Notes: generated by a model not told the origin, from the sequence alone. A stretch of 64,000 nt of DNA from Vibrio sp. Isolate34 (GCF_022397915.1 NZ_JAKEUO010000010.1:62001-126000), one strand, 5' to 3'; counted from the stretch's first letter, positions 1 through 11,338 are shown. Numbers and translations: made by a program.

Positions 1-290
1 GCTTTACCGCGTCTCATGTCCGATTCGTCGACGACATCATCATGAAGTAGGGTTGCTGTGTGAATAAACTCGATAAAGGCTGCAGAGGTGATATGAGCTT
101 CACCTTGGTAACCAAGAGCGCGAGCAGATAAAAGAGCAAGCAAAGGGCGTAGGCGTTTACCACCGCCGCTAACGATATAAAAACCAAGCTGGTTGATTAA
201 ACTTACGTCAGAATTAAGTTGGGCTTGAATTGTTTCATTCACTTTTGCCATATCATTGGCAGTAAGCGTTTGGATAGCTTTAAAATCCAT
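1..290 (-). CDS. ispB: Octaprenyl diphosphate synthase, N-terminal part (gene continues past the left edge)
   Basis: The first 96 codons of a long-chain trans-prenyl diphosphate synthase read leftwards and run off the window. The enzyme extends farnesyl diphosphate with isopentenyl units to make the ubiquinone side chain. Visible hallmarks are the SGGGKRLRP segment that binds isopentenyl diphosphate and the first Asp-rich motif, LLHDDVVDESD, that binds Mg-diphosphate. The second Asp-rich motif lies outside the window. The ATG at 288-290 is chosen because an upstream ATG runs into a stop after five codons. The gene is divergent from rplU, an arrangement also found in other gammaproteobacteria. 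Confidence 0.93.
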   Translation of the reverse strand, partial: MDFKAIQTLTANDMAKVNETIQAQLNSDVSLINQLGFYIVSGGGKRLRPLLALLSARALGYQGEAHITSAAFIEFIHTATLLHDDVVDESDMRRGK

Positions 291-447
291 TGTTCATCCG
301 GCTGAAGTTAGACCCTGTAAGGCTTATACGTTGTATTTAATTGTTGAATAATACACTAAAAAACGTTGATTAATACATCGCTAAAGGGCATGATTGCCGC
401 ACTTTTCTTTGGCGAACAGGTTTTCGCCAATTTTTTAAAAATATGGC

Positions 448-476
448 TTGTCATAGCGCCATGATTCCCGTAGAAT
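448..476 (+). promoter_or_regulatory. Sigma-70 promoter of rplU-rpmA
   Basis: A TTGTCA -35 box (448-453), a 17-bp spacer and a TAGAAT -10 box (471-476) lie upstream of rplU. Transcription would start near 483, leaving a leader of about 75 nt. Confidence 0.65.
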
Positions 477-499
477 CTGCGCCCTATTGATTAGTTTAG

Positions 500-540
500 C
501 GCACACCCGAGTTGTACAAATAACAACCATAGGCTGTGCG
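500..540 (+). promoter_or_regulatory. Two-tier hairpin in the rplU leader
   Basis: CGCACA (500-505) pairs with TGTGCG (535-540). Inside it GTTGT (511-515) pairs with ACAAC (523-527). The structure ends about 8 nt before the GGAG ribosome binding site (549-552) of rplU. It could serve autogenous control by a ribosomal protein, but no known family was recognised. Confidence 0.4.
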
Positions 541-558
541 GAAAAAGCGGAGTAAAAT

Positions 559-870
559 ATGTACGCTGTTTTCCAATCTGGTGGCAAACAACACCGAGTA
601 AGCGAAGGTCAAACACTTCGTTTAGAGAAATTAGACGTTGAAACTGGTGCAACTGTTGAATTTGATAAAGTTCTTCTTGTTGCTAACGGCGAAGAAATCG
701 CTGTTGGTGCACCTCTTGTTGAAGGTGGCAAGGTTACTGCAGAAGTAGTACAACACGGTCGTGGCGATAAAGTAAAAATCGTTAAGTTCCGTCGTCGTAA
801 GCACTCGCGTAAGCAAGCTGGTCACCGTCAGTGGTTCACTGAAGTGAAAATCACTGGCATTAACGCTTAA
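559..870 (+). CDS. rplU: 50S ribosomal protein L21
   Basis: A 103-residue protein of standard L21 length that binds 23S rRNA in the large subunit. It opens [14 protein letters not shown] and carries the basic [11 protein letters not shown] stretch and the terminal VKITGI typical of the family. A GGAG ribosome binding site sits 6 nt before the ATG. rpmA follows after 19 nt in the same transcript, the usual pair. Codon use is that of a highly expressed gene. Confidence 0.98.
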   Translation: MYAVFQSGGKQHRVSEGQTLRLEKLDVETGATVEFDKVLLVANGEEIAVGAPLVEGGKVTAEVVQHGRGDKVKIVKFRRRKHSRKQAGHRQWFTEVKITGINA

Positions 871-889
871 GTATTAGGAGAGTTTAACA

Positions 890-1147
890 ATGGCACATAA
901 AAAAGCTGGCGGTTCTACTAATAACGGCCGCGATTCAGAAAGCAAACGTCTTGGTGTTAAGCGTTTTGGTGGTGAATCTGTTCTTGCAGGTAACATCATC
1001 GTTCGTCAACGTGGTACTAAGTTCCACGCTGGCACAAACGTTGGCATCGGTAAAGACCACACTCTTTTCGCTCTTACTGAAGGTAAAGTGAAATTTGCTG
1101 TTAAAGGTCCTAAAAACCGTAAGTTTGTAAGCATCGAAGCTGAGTAA
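890..1147 (+). CDS. rpmA: 50S ribosomal protein L27
   Basis: An 85-residue L27 whose N-terminal tail, [16 protein letters not shown], reaches the peptidyl-transferase centre in characterised ribosomes. AGGAGA lies upstream of the ATG at normal spacing. It is cotranscribed with rplU and followed by a strong terminator, so obgE probably has its own promoter, although obg often follows rpmA closely. Confidence 0.98.
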   Translation: MAHKKAGGSTNNGRDSESKRLGVKRFGGESVLAGNIIVRQRGTKFHAGTNVGIGKDHTLFALTEGKVKFAVKGPKNRKFVSIEAE

Positions 1148-1197
1148 TTTAATCTTTAACTAGATTATTTTAATAGCTTTCAAGCTGAATTCAAAAG

Positions 1198-1223
1198 CCC
1201 TGCCGATTCGGCAGGGTTTTTTA
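1198..1223 (+). terminator. Rho-independent terminator of rplU-rpmA
   Basis: CCCTGCC (1198-1204), a GATTC loop and GGCAGGG (1210-1216), followed by a T-run. Confidence 0.9.
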
Positions 1224-1410
1224 TTTATAGCGAGAATAAAAAAGCAGACGCTCTTGTCTTAGCTTTAATAAGCTTAAAGCAAAGAACCTCTCCTTCTTTG
1301 TTCCTTGGTTGCAGGTCGGCCTAGATCTTAGGTGATCGATCTAAACACGGATCTGCTAGAATTTATATCACTCCATGATGAGTGGTAACGCAACGTAAGT
1401 GCGGAGTTAA

Positions 1411-2586
<1,176 letters not shown>

Positions 2587-2647
2587 TCCTCGAATTTCTT
2601 GTGAACACTTCGGTCGCTTCTTCTAAAGAACGCCGATAGTTTTATTA

Positions 2648-2674
2648 AACCGCAATGAAAATTGCGGTTTTTTT
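2648..2674 (+). terminator. Terminator of obgE
   Basis: AACCGCAAT, a GAAA tetraloop and ATTGCGGTT followed by a T-run. Confidence 0.9.
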
Positions 2675-2751
2675 GTATCTAAATCATTATGTACTGTCAG
2701 ATTTTAATGCAGAATTTATTCTAACTATTTAACGCCTATGGGAAGGAAATC

Positions 2752-3519
2752 ATGGCATCAAAGCAAAGGGCGATCTCAAGATTGGTCGCTCAGTCTGGAC
2801 AAATGTTATTGGCGCACGGCGCAGAAAGCACTTTAGTTGGCGACATCATGCGCCGCATTGGCATCGCTTGTGGAGTCGACGAAGTTGAAGTCGCACTGTC
2901 AGCCAATGCGCTTGTGGTCACAACTGTGATGAATGATCACTGTATCACCACCACTCGAAGTTGTGCTGATCGTGGTATTAACATGCAAGTGATCACCGAC
3001 ATTCAACGAGTTTGTATCATGATGGAGAAAGGAATTCTCGATTATGGATTGGCGTATAAAAAGATCCAAAGCATCAGCCCTGAACGTTATAACCGCTGGA
3101 TAGTGGTCGTGATGATCGGGCTGTCGTGTGCCTCTTTTAGTCGTCTTGCAGGAGGTGATTGGCAGGTCTTCATGATGACCTTCATTGCCTCGGCTTGTGG
3201 CATGATCGTCAGACAAGAGATTGGTCATCGCCATTTCAATCCGCTACTAAACTTTGCTATCACAGCATTCGTTACCACCACCATCTCGGCTCAGGCTGTG
3301 CTTTACAATATCGGTGGTCAGCCAACAATCGTAATGGCTTCATCAGTATTAATGCTCGTCCCCGGTTTCCCTCTAATAAACTCCGTTGCAGATATGCTTA
3401 AAGGTCACATAAACATGGGCTTGGCGCGTTTTACTATGGCTAGTTTGCTAACACTTGCGACAAGCTTAGGTATTGTCGCGGCGATGAGCTTGTCTGATGT
3501 TTGGGGGTGGGCGAGCTAA
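2752..3519 (+). CDS. yjjP: Threonine/serine exporter-type protein YjjP (ThrE N-terminal half)
   Basis: A 255-residue inner-membrane protein of the DUF1212/ThrE family. A soluble N-terminal region (~1-115) has the family-typical LLAHGAESTLV, followed by about five hydrophobic segments. In E. coli YjjP works with YjjB, together matching one full ThrE, and the pair has been tied to succinate export; family members move amino acids or organic acids. The substrate here is not known. The stop overlaps the ATG of the next gene by one base (TAATG), indicating translational coupling with yjjB. Confidence 0.88.
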   Translation: MASKQRAISRLVAQSGQMLLAHGAESTLVGDIMRRIGIACGVDEVEVALSANALVVTTVMNDHCITTTRSCADRGINMQVITDIQRVCIMMEKGILDYGLAYKKIQSISPERYNRWIVVVMIGLSCASFSRLAGGDWQVFMMTFIASACGMIVRQEIGHRHFNPLLNFAITAFVTTTISAQAVLYNIGGQPTIVMASSVLMLVPGFPLINSVADMLKGHINMGLARFTMASLLTLATSLGIVAAMSLSDVWGWAS

Positions 3520-3992
3520 TGAGTCTTTTTGAATTGTTTCTGGGTTTGCTCAACGATATGTTTTTTGCCGCGATTCCTGCTGTAGGATTCGCATTGGTAT
3601 TTAATGTTCCACAACGCGCCTTAATTTATTGTGCTCTGGGCGGCTCTATCGGCCACGGTAGTCGTTATCTTATGATGCACTTTGGTATTCCTATTGAGTG
3701 GGCCACCTTCTTTGCCGCGACAATAGTAGGCATGATCGGCGTCCATTGGTCGCATAAATTGTTAGCGCACCCTAAGGTGTTTACGGTCGCAGCTTTGATT
3801 CCAATGGTGCCGGGTGTATTTGCCTTTAAAGCGATGATTGCCATGGTTGAGATTAACAGAGCAGGATATAGCCCTGAATTGCTGGCAATGTTGATGGAGA
3901 ACTTTTTGAAATCGATGTTCATTATCGCCGGACTGGCTGTTGGCTTAGCTGTGCCTGGGCTGTTATTCTACCGTCGTAGACCTATCGTCTAG
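3519..3992 (+). CDS. yjjB: Threonine/serine exporter-type protein YjjB (ThrE C-terminal half)
   Basis: A 157-residue protein with four or five membrane segments (DUF3815), the partner of YjjP. The ATG at 3519 (MSLFELFLGLL) is preferred over a TTG at 3501 because it is coupled to the yjjP stop and lacks the atypical GVGEL extension. The motif LIPMVPGVFAFKAM matches the ThrE C-terminal domain. The next gene, folA, starts 38 nt downstream and may share the transcript. Confidence 0.87.
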   Translation: MSLFELFLGLLNDMFFAAIPAVGFALVFNVPQRALIYCALGGSIGHGSRYLMMHFGIPIEWATFFAATIVGMIGVHWSHKLLAHPKVFTVAALIPMVPGVFAFKAMIAMVEINRAGYSPELLAMLMENFLKSMFIIAGLAVGLAVPGLLFYRRRPIV

Positions 3993-4030
3993 CATCCATT
4001 TTCTTCAGTTAAGGACAGGACTTTCGATTT

Positions 4031-4510
4031 ATGATCATCAGCATGATTGCAGCAATGGCAAACAACCGTGTAATAGGTAAAGACAATCAGATGCCTTGGC
4101 ATTTGCCTGCGGACTTCGCATGGTTCAAGCGCTCAACGATGGGAAAACCTGTCGTGATGGGGCGTAAAACCTATGATTCGATTGGGCGTCCTCTACCAGG
4201 TCGATTGAACGTTGTGATCAGCCGCGATGAGAGCTTAGAGATCGAAGGGGTGACGACGGTTACTTCTATTGAAAATGCTCTGGAGCTTGTTAGTGATGTT
4301 GAAGAGGTGATGATCATCGGTGGTGGTTCAATCTATGAAAGCTGCCTACCTAAAGCGGATAAGTTGTATCTGACCTATATCGATTTTGATGTCGATGGCG
4401 ACACTCAATTCCCAGACTGGGGAGAAGGTTGGAAGCAGAGCTTTAATGATACGTATCAAGCGGATGAGAAAAACAAACACAACATGGAGTTTGTGATTCT
4501 CGAGCGTTAA
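4031..4510 (+). CDS. folA: Dihydrofolate reductase
   Basis: A 159-residue enzyme that reduces dihydrofolate to tetrahydrofolate with NADPH; it is the trimethoprim target. It matches chromosomal type-I DHFR in length and motifs: MIAAMANNRVIG, the substrate-site MPWHLPADFAWFK with its catalytic acidic residue, VVMGRKTYDSIGRPLPGR and IIGGGSIY for NADPH binding. None of the short plasmid DHFR features is seen. It is followed convergently by apaH. Confidence 0.97.
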   Translation: MIISMIAAMANNRVIGKDNQMPWHLPADFAWFKRSTMGKPVVMGRKTYDSIGRPLPGRLNVVISRDESLEIEGVTTVTSIENALELVSDVEEVMIIGGGSIYESCLPKADKLYLTYIDFDVDGDTQFPDWGEGWKQSFNDTYQADEKNKHNMEFVILER

Positions 4511-4566
4511 GTCCTCATTTAAAAACACTTGCGCTGCTGCACGAGTAGCGTAAGTGTTTCGTATAT

Positions 4567-5370
4567 CTATAACGCTTTTTGAGTAAAAAACTGTTTGTCT
4601 TCCCAGCGAAGTGCCGTTAGCTCTCCGCCCCAAACACACCCAGTATCAAGCCCAATCACATCTTTTCCGTTATAGCCTTCAAGTGCCGCCCAGTGCCCAA
4701 ATAGTACGGTTTTATCTAACTGAACTCTTTGAGGAAGATCGAACCAAGGAATGTATTCGTTGTCTGTGACCTCTTTAGGAGGAAGCTTGCATCCCATGTC
4801 TAATCGCCCATCAGGAAAGCAGAAGCGCATACGCGTAAAGCTATTGATCGCGTATCGATAACGCTCTATATCGCTTAGCTCTTTCGACCATAAGTCAGGA
4901 GCGTTGCTGTACATGTTCTCAATCAGCCACTTCCATCTCTTTGAGCGCAATAGACTTGTAATCTTTTTGTTCTCTTTACGAGCTCGCTTTACTGTCCATT
5001 GCGGAGATATACCCGCATGGGTCATGACAAATTGATCATGCTCTTGCATCAATGGCTGTTCTCTAAGCCATTCAAGCAACTCGTCTTTGTCATCAGCATC
5101 TAGGATCTGCTGAGTTTGATCTTTCTTCTTTGCTGGAAAAAGACCAAGCGAGACCGCGAGCAGGTGTAGGTCATGATTGCCCAATACCACCTTCGCAGAT
5201 TCTCCTAAAGACTTGATAAACCTGAGTGTATCAAGTGACTTAGGGCCCCTTGCGACCAAGTCACCAGCGACCCACAAAGTGTCTTTTTGCTTATCAAATT
5301 TAACGGTTTCAAGTAAGAGTTGAAGTTCGTCGAAGCATCCTTGGATGTCTCCGACAATATAATTCGACAC
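4567..5370 (-). CDS. apaH: Symmetrical bis(5'-nucleosyl)-tetraphosphatase (Ap4A hydrolase)
   Basis: A 267-residue metallophosphoesterase that hydrolyses Ap4A to two ADP and can also remove Np4 caps from RNA in E. coli. The metal-binding motifs are GDIQGCFDEL near the N-terminus, GDLVARGPKSLD and GNHDLHLLA. It starts with GTG at 5370 (MSNYIVGD), with AGGA about 7 nt upstream. It lies 29 nt after apaG and should be cotranscribed with it. Confidence 0.96.
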   Translation of the reverse strand: MSNYIVGDIQGCFDELQLLLETVKFDKQKDTLWVAGDLVARGPKSLDTLRFIKSLGESAKVVLGNHDLHLLAVSLGLFPAKKKDQTQQILDADDKDELLEWLREQPLMQEHDQFVMTHAGISPQWTVKRARKENKKITSLLRSKRWKWLIENMYSNAPDLWSKELSDIERYRYAINSFTRMRFCFPDGRLDMGCKLPPKEVTDNEYIPWFDLPQRVQLDKTVLFGHWAALEGYNGKDVIGLDTGCVWGGELTALRWEDKQFFTQKAL

Positions 5371-5399
5371 AGTATTTTCCTGTAGATGCTGAAGTATGA

Positions 5400-5780
5400 C
5401 TAATTAAGAATGTTCGGGATCGCGAGTCTGAATGGATCGACCTCAGTGATGAAATCAATGCCTTTGTTATCGGTCATCACATAGTGGCCCTGCATAACCC
5501 CCACAGGGGTTTCGATGACAGTGCCGCTTGTGTAAGTGTATTCGTCGTTGGCTTCGATTACGGGTTGTTGTCCAACCACGCCATCACCTTCAATGGTGAG
5601 TTGCTTGCCGTTAGAGTCGGTAATCAACCAGCGGCGAGACATTAGCTGCACCGTTGTTTTGCTTAGGTTTTTGATGGTTATGATATAGGCGAAGACGTAA
5701 CGGTTCTTCGTTGGTTCTGATTGCTCTTCTATGTATTTAGAGTGAACCTGGCATTTGATACAAGGCGTAGATATATCCAT
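5400..5780 (-). CDS. apaG: ApaG domain protein
   Basis: A 126-residue ApaG protein with an immunoglobulin-like beta-sandwich. The family-specific stretch [16 protein letters not shown] and the C-terminal [10 protein letters not shown] are present. It is associated with Co/Mg homeostasis phenotypes in Salmonella, but its biochemical role is unsettled. In enteric bacteria it is part of the surA-pdxA-ksgA-apaG-apaH operon; here a terminator hairpin (5830-5866) lies between rsmA and apaG, so apaG-apaH probably needs its own promoter in 5781-5830. Confidence 0.94.
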   Translation of the reverse strand: MDISTPCIKCQVHSKYIEEQSEPTKNRYVFAYIITIKNLSKTTVQLMSRRWLITDSNGKQLTIEGDGVVGQQPVIEANDEYTYTSGTVIETPVGVMQGHYVMTDNKGIDFITEVDPFRLAIPNILN

Positions 5781-5829
5781 ATTCGCACCTTTTGTTGTTG
5801 GTATACTTAATGTAATTAAAGTATTACAT

Positions 5830-5866
5830 AAAAAAGGCTCCTAACCGAAGTGTAGGAGCCTTTTTT
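5830..5866 (-). terminator. Terminator of the lptD-surA-pdxA-rsmA transcript
   Basis: GGCTCCTA (5836-5843) pairs with TAGGAGCC (5853-5860). It is flanked by A- and T-runs and so can work in both directions; only the minus-strand transcript from rsmA needs it. Confidence 0.85.
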
Positions 5867-5868
5867 AT

Positions 5869-6684
5869 TTATTTATCAGCGTTGTGACTGTCGTGCAGCC
5901 AGTTTGCCATGTCGACAAACTGCTCGAGCGTTAAGTTCTCAGGACGCATACTTGGGTTGATACCAAGTTCTTCAAGCACTTCCTTATCGATTAAGCTCTT
6001 ATAGCAGTTACGAACGGTTTTACGACGTTGGTTAAAGCCTTCACGACAAACACGATCTAACCATTTTAGATCTTTTGCTGGGTAAGGTAACACTTCGTAT
6101 GGCTGCAAGCGTACAACTGCTGAGTCTACTTTCGGTGGCGGAACGAAAGCCGTTGGTGGCACTTCTAGCACTGGTGTTACTTTGCAGTAGTATTGAGCCA
6201 TTACAGTAAGACGACCGTAAGCTTTGCTGCCTGGACCTGCCGCCAAACGGTTAACCACTTCTTTTTGAAGCATAAAGTGCATGTCTTGCACGTCTTTATG
6301 AAATTCAAAAAGGTGGAACATCAACGGCGTAGAGATGTTATATGGCAAGTTACCAAAGATGCGTAGCTTATTGTTTGGCTTAACAAGCTCTTGGAAGTCG
6401 AACTTCATCGCATCGCCTTCACGGATTGTTAGCTTATCAGCCAAATCCGGATGGTTACGAAGACGTTCTGCAAGGTCTCTATCCAATTCGATAACAGTAA
6501 ATTTATCGACAAGCTTACCCACAGGCTCAGTAATAGCGCCTAGACCAGGGCCGATCTCTACTAGGTTTTGACCTGGTAGTGGGTTAATGCTCGATACGAT
6601 GCCATCAATAATGTATGGATCGTTAAGGAAGTTTTGACCAAAACGTTTACGCGCTTTGTGTCCTAAGTGGACATCATTTCTCAT
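5869..6684 (-). CDS. rsmA: 16S rRNA (adenine1518-N6/adenine1519-N6) dimethyltransferase
   Basis: A 271-residue KsgA family enzyme that dimethylates two adjacent adenines in helix 45 of 16S rRNA late in 30S assembly, using S-adenosylmethionine. It shows RKRFGQNFL at the start, [11 protein letters not shown] for SAM binding and catalytic motif NLPYNISTP. The C-terminal QRRKTVRN segment matches RsmA/KsgA. Its ATG overlaps the pdxA stop by four bases (ATGA). Confidence 0.97.
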   Translation of the reverse strand: MRNDVHLGHKARKRFGQNFLNDPYIIDGIVSSINPLPGQNLVEIGPGLGAITEPVGKLVDKFTVIELDRDLAERLRNHPDLADKLTIREGDAMKFDFQELVKPNNKLRIFGNLPYNISTPLMFHLFEFHKDVQDMHFMLQKEVVNRLAAGPGSKAYGRLTVMAQYYCKVTPVLEVPPTAFVPPPKVDSAVVRLQPYEVLPYPAKDLKWLDRVCREGFNQRRKTVRNCYKSLIDKEVLEELGINPSMRPENLTLEQFVDMANWLHDSHNADK

Positions 6685-7670
6685 TGCTTTTTCTCTACTA
6701 ATTCAATGGCGTGCGTGAGCGCTGTTCTAAAGCTCCCTGTATCGGCTTGGCCTTTCCCTGCCAAGTCTAAGGCGGTACCGTGATCGACTGATGTGCGAAT
6801 AAACGGCAAGCCAAGCGTGATGTTCACTGAGCGACCAAACCCTTTGTATTTCAATACCGGGAGTACTTGATCGTGATACATACCTAAAACAGCATCTGCA
6901 TCTTGCAAATATTTTTCATTAAAGATGGTGTCTGCTGGCAATGGGCCAACTAAATTGATGCCATCTTTTTGGCGAATTTTTTCTAGCGTAGGGGTGATGG
7001 TTTCTATTTCTTCACGACCCAAACAACCATCTTCACCTGCATGTGGGTTCAAGCCACATACGTAGATAGTTGGTTTCTCAATAGCAAACTTTTCAACCAA
7101 GTCTTTATTCAGAATCGCAATAATTTGCTCTAATCTGTCTTCGGTTACGGCTTGAGATACATAAGCTAGTGGGATATGTGTTGTTACTAGTGCAACACGT
7201 AGCCCTTCTGTTGCCAACATCATCACCACGAGCGGTGTATTGGACTTCTCTGCAAAGAACTCGGTATGGCCGCTAAAAGCAACGCCAGCTCGGTTAATTA
7301 CACCCTTGTGAACGGGGCCGGTGACAATAGCATCAAATTCATCATTCATACAGCCAATTGCTGCGGTTTCTAAAGTATTTAATACGTAATGACCGTTAGC
7401 CTCGTTGAGTTGGCCAGCAACAGCCGTTTCAGCGAGTGGAACATGTTTCACAACCAGTGTGCCTGAGCGTTGTGGTTGCTTAGCTGCATCTGCGTCGTAG
7501 TCCAGTAGTTCTACGTCTATACCTAGGATTTTCGCTCGCTCGGCTAGCAGTGTTTTATCGGCACAAACCACGAGTTGATGAGGCCAGCTCTCTTGAGATA
7601 GCGCCAGAGTTAAGTCTGGTCCGATCCCTGCTGGCTCACCCGCGGTAATGACAATACGTTTAGTTGTCAT
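6681..7670 (-). CDS. pdxA: 4-hydroxythreonine-4-phosphate dehydrogenase
   Basis: A 329-residue NAD-dependent enzyme of the DXP-dependent pyridoxal 5'-phosphate pathway. It starts [34 protein letters not shown] and SGHTEFFAE are family motifs, and FRTALTHAI is near the end. ATG at 7668-7670 is chosen over in-frame codons upstream because it gives the standard N-terminus; it lies 11 nt inside the surA 3' end. Overlaps both neighbours, so surA-pdxA-rsmA are translationally coupled. Confidence 0.96.
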   Translation of the reverse strand: MTTKRIVITAGEPAGIGPDLTLALSQESWPHQLVVCADKTLLAERAKILGIDVELLDYDADAAKQPQRSGTLVVKHVPLAETAVAGQLNEANGHYVLNTLETAAIGCMNDEFDAIVTGPVHKGVINRAGVAFSGHTEFFAEKSNTPLVVMMLATEGLRVALVTTHIPLAYVSQAVTEDRLEQIIAILNKDLVEKFAIEKPTIYVCGLNPHAGEDGCLGREEIETITPTLEKIRQKDGINLVGPLPADTIFNEKYLQDADAVLGMYHDQVLPVLKYKGFGRSVNITLGLPFIRTSVDHGTALDLAGKGQADTGSFRTALTHAIELVEKKQ

Positions 7671-8955
7671 CTTGGTCGTCCTCAACCATTTCAACAAAGG
7701 CACTTGCTCTTACCTCTTGCAGCCAAGCTCCGGCTTCTTCGTTGAACTTACGGTTAAATAGAATTTGGTAAGCTTTGTTCTTTAACGCTGAATCTGTACG
7801 GTCAACCTCACGACGGTCAAGTACTTCAACGATGTGCCAGCCATGGACAGTCTTAAATGGCGCGCTGATTTTACCTTCAGGTAGCGTTTCTACTTGGTGC
7901 TTGAATTCTGGTACGTATAAGTCAGGTGTTTGGTAGCCTAGCTCGCCGTCTTGAACCGCTGAACCCGGATCTTGGCTGTATTGCTGAGCAAGGTCGCCGA
8001 AGCTCGCTTCACCAGCATTAACGCGACGCGTGATCTCTTCAAGTTGCTCTTTAGCACCCTCATCACTTAAGATGACAGTTGGCTTAATCAAGATATGGCG
8101 GGCATTCACCTCAGTTACCGCGACCGTTTCTAGGCCTTTCACATCTTCAATTTTTAGAATGTGGAAGCCTACACCGCTGCGGAATGGGCCGATAATGCTG
8201 CCTTTATTCTGCATTTTGATTTGGTCTGCAAAAATCGTTGGCATCTCTTCTTTACGCATCCAACCCCAATCACCACCTTGCAGTGCTTTAGGGCCTTTAG
8301 AGTAAGTATAAGCCATGGTGCTGAAGTCTTTGCCTGAGTTTAGCTCTTCAACTAAATCTTTAGCTTGAGCTTCTAGCTCTTCCTTTGTTTGGTCATCATT
8401 AAAGCGGAGTTGAATGTGACCGATCTTATATTGAACGGTAGCATTGGTTTCTTGAGCCAAGATGTCCGCAAGGTTATCTATTTCTGCAGGAAGAATATTG
8501 ATACGACGACGAACGAGAGCGTTACGAGCTTCGCTTGCTGCGATTTCTTTTCTTACTTGCTCACGAAAAGCGTTGTAGCTAAGACCTTCTTCAGCAACCG
8601 ATGCGGTAAGTTGTTCTACAGTTTGGTTGTTGTCTTTTGCGATGCCTTCGATTGCTTGATCAAGCCGAGCATCATCAATACGAACACCGATACGTTCCGC
8701 TTCTTGAGTTTGAATCGTATCGATGATCAGTTTTTCTAGCACTTGTTCATTCAACACATCTTGCGACGGTAATGTTTGACCACTTTTCTTAGCATTTGCG
8801 CGTAGCGTCTTCATCGAAGCATCGATGTCGCTTTGTAAAATCACGCCTTCGTTCACGATCACTTTTACGCTGTCGAGTTCAACAGGCGCTGCGTAGCTTG
8901 TCGATAAAGTACAAGTCGCTGCGACAGCTATTAATGTGCGTTTCCACAATGTCAT
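7660..8955 (-). CDS. surA: Periplasmic chaperone / peptidyl-prolyl isomerase SurA
   Basis: A 431-residue periplasmic protein that escorts outer-membrane beta-barrels to the BAM complex. It has a signal peptide ([22 protein letters not shown]), an N-terminal chaperone domain (~25-165) and two parvulin PPIase domains at about 170-270 and 285-385, marked by [13 protein letters not shown] and [16 protein letters not shown] short C-terminal helix follows. It sits directly after lptD, one of its best-known clients. Confidence 0.96.
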   Translation of the reverse strand: MTLWKRTLIAVAATCTLSTSYAAPVELDSVKVIVNEGVILQSDIDASMKTLRANAKKSGQTLPSQDVLNEQVLEKLIIDTIQTQEAERIGVRIDDARLDQAIEGIAKDNNQTVEQLTASVAEEGLSYNAFREQVRKEIAASEARNALVRRRINILPAEIDNLADILAQETNATVQYKIGHIQLRFNDDQTKEELEAQAKDLVEELNSGKDFSTMAYTYSKGPKALQGGDWGWMRKEEMPTIFADQIKMQNKGSIIGPFRSGVGFHILKIEDVKGLETVAVTEVNARHILIKPTVILSDEGAKEQLEEITRRVNAGEASFGDLAQQYSQDPGSAVQDGELGYQTPDLYVPEFKHQVETLPEGKISAPFKTVHGWHIVEVLDRREVDRTDSALKNKAYQILFNRKFNEEAGAWLQEVRASAFVEMVEDDQDDN

Positions 8956-8998
8956 GTGTAATCCTTTAAATTTACTGATGTTTTATCAATAAAGAAAA

Positions 8999-11338
8999 TT
9001 AGTTATTTAAGAAGAATGGGCGACCGTAGCTCAATGAGTTATCAGAGCTGCTATCCCCAACAGCGCCTGAATCAGAGCCTAGGTTAGTACCAAAGCCGAT
9101 AATACCGAAATTCACACCAAAGTTATTTTCATATTCAGGCGTGACATTTGGATCACTAATATTATTTGTCAGCTGGTTACTATACGTAAATCCGATATAC
9201 CAACAATCCGATTTATAGTTCAAGCGAGCCAACCATTCTAGATTTTCTTGTGTGGTTAAATCATAGAAATATTGAGCACTGGCATTCCACTTCCGCGAAA
9301 TCTGGTAAGCACCAAGTAAGCCTGCTTGTGAGATACCATCTCTAGTTATTGAACCAACATTTATACTTTCGCCTACATTATCCTCAATATATTCTTCTGT
9401 AACGTAGCGGTAGTTGGTTTGTATATAGCCGCCTGCAAAACGGTACTCTAATGTGCTGTTAGCAAGTTGCATCGAAGATGAATCAATGTCGTACTGCACA
9501 CCGCCATGGTAGAAAAGGTAATCATCGTAGTTGAAGTCCATTTCAATAGCCCAAGATGAATAATTAGTTTTGTCAGCGGAGTCTTCGTTGCCTGAAGTTT
9601 GCTTGGTATCTTTATCAAAATAGAAAATTTGACCAAAAGATATGTTTAAGCGCTCCTTATATTCATCATCAAAGAAGCGAGAAGATGCACCGTAGCTAAT
9701 TTGATTTGCTGACGCAATGCGGTCAACACCACTGTATTTGCGGCTTCTGAATAAGCCATAGTAATCAGTCTGTAGTAGTGTTGTATCGTAAAGACCAATT
9801 TCGCTTTGATCCTCTTCAGGAACATACAGGTACTGGACTTGAGGCTCTAAGGTTTGAGTATAGTTACCTACAATCGTGGTATCTCGCTCCAAAACGATGC
9901 CAGCGTGACTTCTAAATTCAGGAATAACACGACTGGTGGACTCTTCTAGGCCTTCATAATCAGATCCTGCCCCGGTATCAACGCCATTAAGATCCTGTTG
10001 GTAGTATGTACCAAGTAGTCGAGCTTCGGTTGTCCAAGTGCCCCAAGTGTTACCTACTGGGATTGTAATACCAGGTTCAACGTGAACACGAGTGGCTGAT
10101 GGTTTTCCTGTAGCGTCGGTATCGAACATTGATACATGACTGATCATGTCAAAATCTAGGTAATCCATTACCTCTGGAGCATAGTAGTTATACTCGAGTT
10201 GTGGCATTAGACGATAAGGCAAGTTATTGCTGGTGGTAAGAACTTGGAAATCTCGAACAAGTACAGACGCATCCCAGTTTTGAGAACGGTAAGTCGCTTT
10301 ACCTTCTTGAAGCAGTTGTCCATCTTCACGGTTACCGATATTTGAGCTCATGTCCGAAAAGTAGTCAATATCACTGACTTTAGAGTAATCAACTTCGAAC
10401 AACCAAGATTGTTGGAATATTCCTGAATGTTCTAGTTGGAAACCCCAACGATCGCCTTCATCTGTGTACTTTTGATCGTCTGGTAAATATTCAGACTCGA
10501 TACTACCGGAACCGAAATCGCTTAAATATCTGAATTTACTGTTGAGTTGAGTGCCACGCTCTTGCATGTACTTAAAAGTCGTTTCCAAATCGTAGTCTGG
10601 TGCTAAGTTCCAATACACAGGAATTTCAGCTTCAAAGCCATCGCTTGAGCCGTACGAAACCGTTGGATACAAGAAGCCCGTCTTACGCGTATCACCAACT
10701 GGTACGGTTAAGTAAGGTAAGTAAAAGACAGGGACACTTTGGATCTCAAAACGCGGATTATAGAAAGTGGCTTGCTCTTCATCCTGGTCGACGCTGATGC
10801 TTGAAGCTCTTAGGCGCCAGGCGTTGTCACCGATAGGGCAAGAGGTAATTGAACCATCTTCAATTTCGTAAACAGCTTTGCCTGTCTTAGATATGTATAC
10901 CGCATCACCACGGCCTGGTTCACAAAGAAATTCGTAATCGGTGTTTTCTAGCGTCATTTCATCTGTGGTCAGATTGTTAGTCGCTCTATCCGACACCGAT
11001 TTGATTTGACCGTCACTAAAGTTTACGTTGCCTTCAGCTACAACGATGTTTTCTTGTTGGTGAAGCGTGACATTATCTGCAAGGATAGTCTTGTTGCCTT
11101 GCGTAACTCTTACATCACCTGAATATATTGCCTTGTCACCATTGATAGCCTCTAAGCGATCTGATTCCACATGAGCGGGCAGTTGTGTCTCGTTTTCGGC
11201 AGCGGGTTCGATCAAGCATTGATCTATAGAGGGCATTTCCTGCACACTACTATCGGTTATTGTTTCAGCTTGAGTTGTCGACACGTATAAGGCGGTGCTT
11301 ATAGACGCGGCTAACAAGGTGCGGGAAAAACATTGCAT
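8999..11338 (-). CDS. lptD: LPS-assembly outer-membrane protein LptD
   Basis: A 779-residue outer-membrane translocon that, with the lipoprotein LptE, places LPS in the outer leaflet. After a signal peptide ending at AETITD comes the LptA-like jellyroll (~55-160, [19 protein letters not shown]), then a C-terminal beta-barrel ending in PFFLNN. Cysteines appear in DQCLIEP, EFLCEPG, TSCPIG and, near the end, SDCWYI. E. coli has two adjacent C-terminal cysteines for its inter-domain disulfides; only one is present here, so the pairing must differ slightly. It heads the lptD-surA-pdxA-rsmA transcript. Confidence 0.96.
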   Translation of the reverse strand: MQCFSRTLLAASISTALYVSTTQAETITDSSVQEMPSIDQCLIEPAAENETQLPAHVESDRLEAINGDKAIYSGDVRVTQGNKTILADNVTLHQQENIVVAEGNVNFSDGQIKSVSDRATNNLTTDEMTLENTDYEFLCEPGRGDAVYISKTGKAVYEIEDGSITSCPIGDNAWRLRASSISVDQDEEQATFYNPRFEIQSVPVFYLPYLTVPVGDTRKTGFLYPTVSYGSSDGFEAEIPVYWNLAPDYDLETTFKYMQERGTQLNSKFRYLSDFGSGSIESEYLPDDQKYTDEGDRWGFQLEHSGIFQQSWLFEVDYSKVSDIDYFSDMSSNIGNREDGQLLQEGKATYRSQNWDASVLVRDFQVLTTSNNLPYRLMPQLEYNYYAPEVMDYLDFDMISHVSMFDTDATGKPSATRVHVEPGITIPVGNTWGTWTTEARLLGTYYQQDLNGVDTGAGSDYEGLEESTSRVIPEFRSHAGIVLERDTTIVGNYTQTLEPQVQYLYVPEEDQSEIGLYDTTLLQTDYYGLFRSRKYSGVDRIASANQISYGASSRFFDDEYKERLNISFGQIFYFDKDTKQTSGNEDSADKTNYSSWAIEMDFNYDDYLFYHGGVQYDIDSSSMQLANSTLEYRFAGGYIQTNYRYVTEEYIEDNVGESINVGSITRDGISQAGLLGAYQISRKWNASAQYFYDLTTQENLEWLARLNYKSDCWYIGFTYSNQLTNNISDPNVTPEYENNFGVNFGIIGFGTNLGSDSGAVGDSSSDNSLSYGRPFFLNN

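Noticed and set aside
408..436. TTGGCGA/TCGCCAA hairpin followed by a T-run on the plus strand, looking like a terminator upstream of rplU.
   Set aside because: No plus-strand gene precedes it in the window, and it lies upstream of the rplU promoter; it may be chance or protect against readthrough, so it is not listed as a feature.
3501..3518. TTG start that would extend yjjB by six residues.
   Set aside because: The ATG at 3519 is coupled to the yjjP stop and gives the normal N-terminus.
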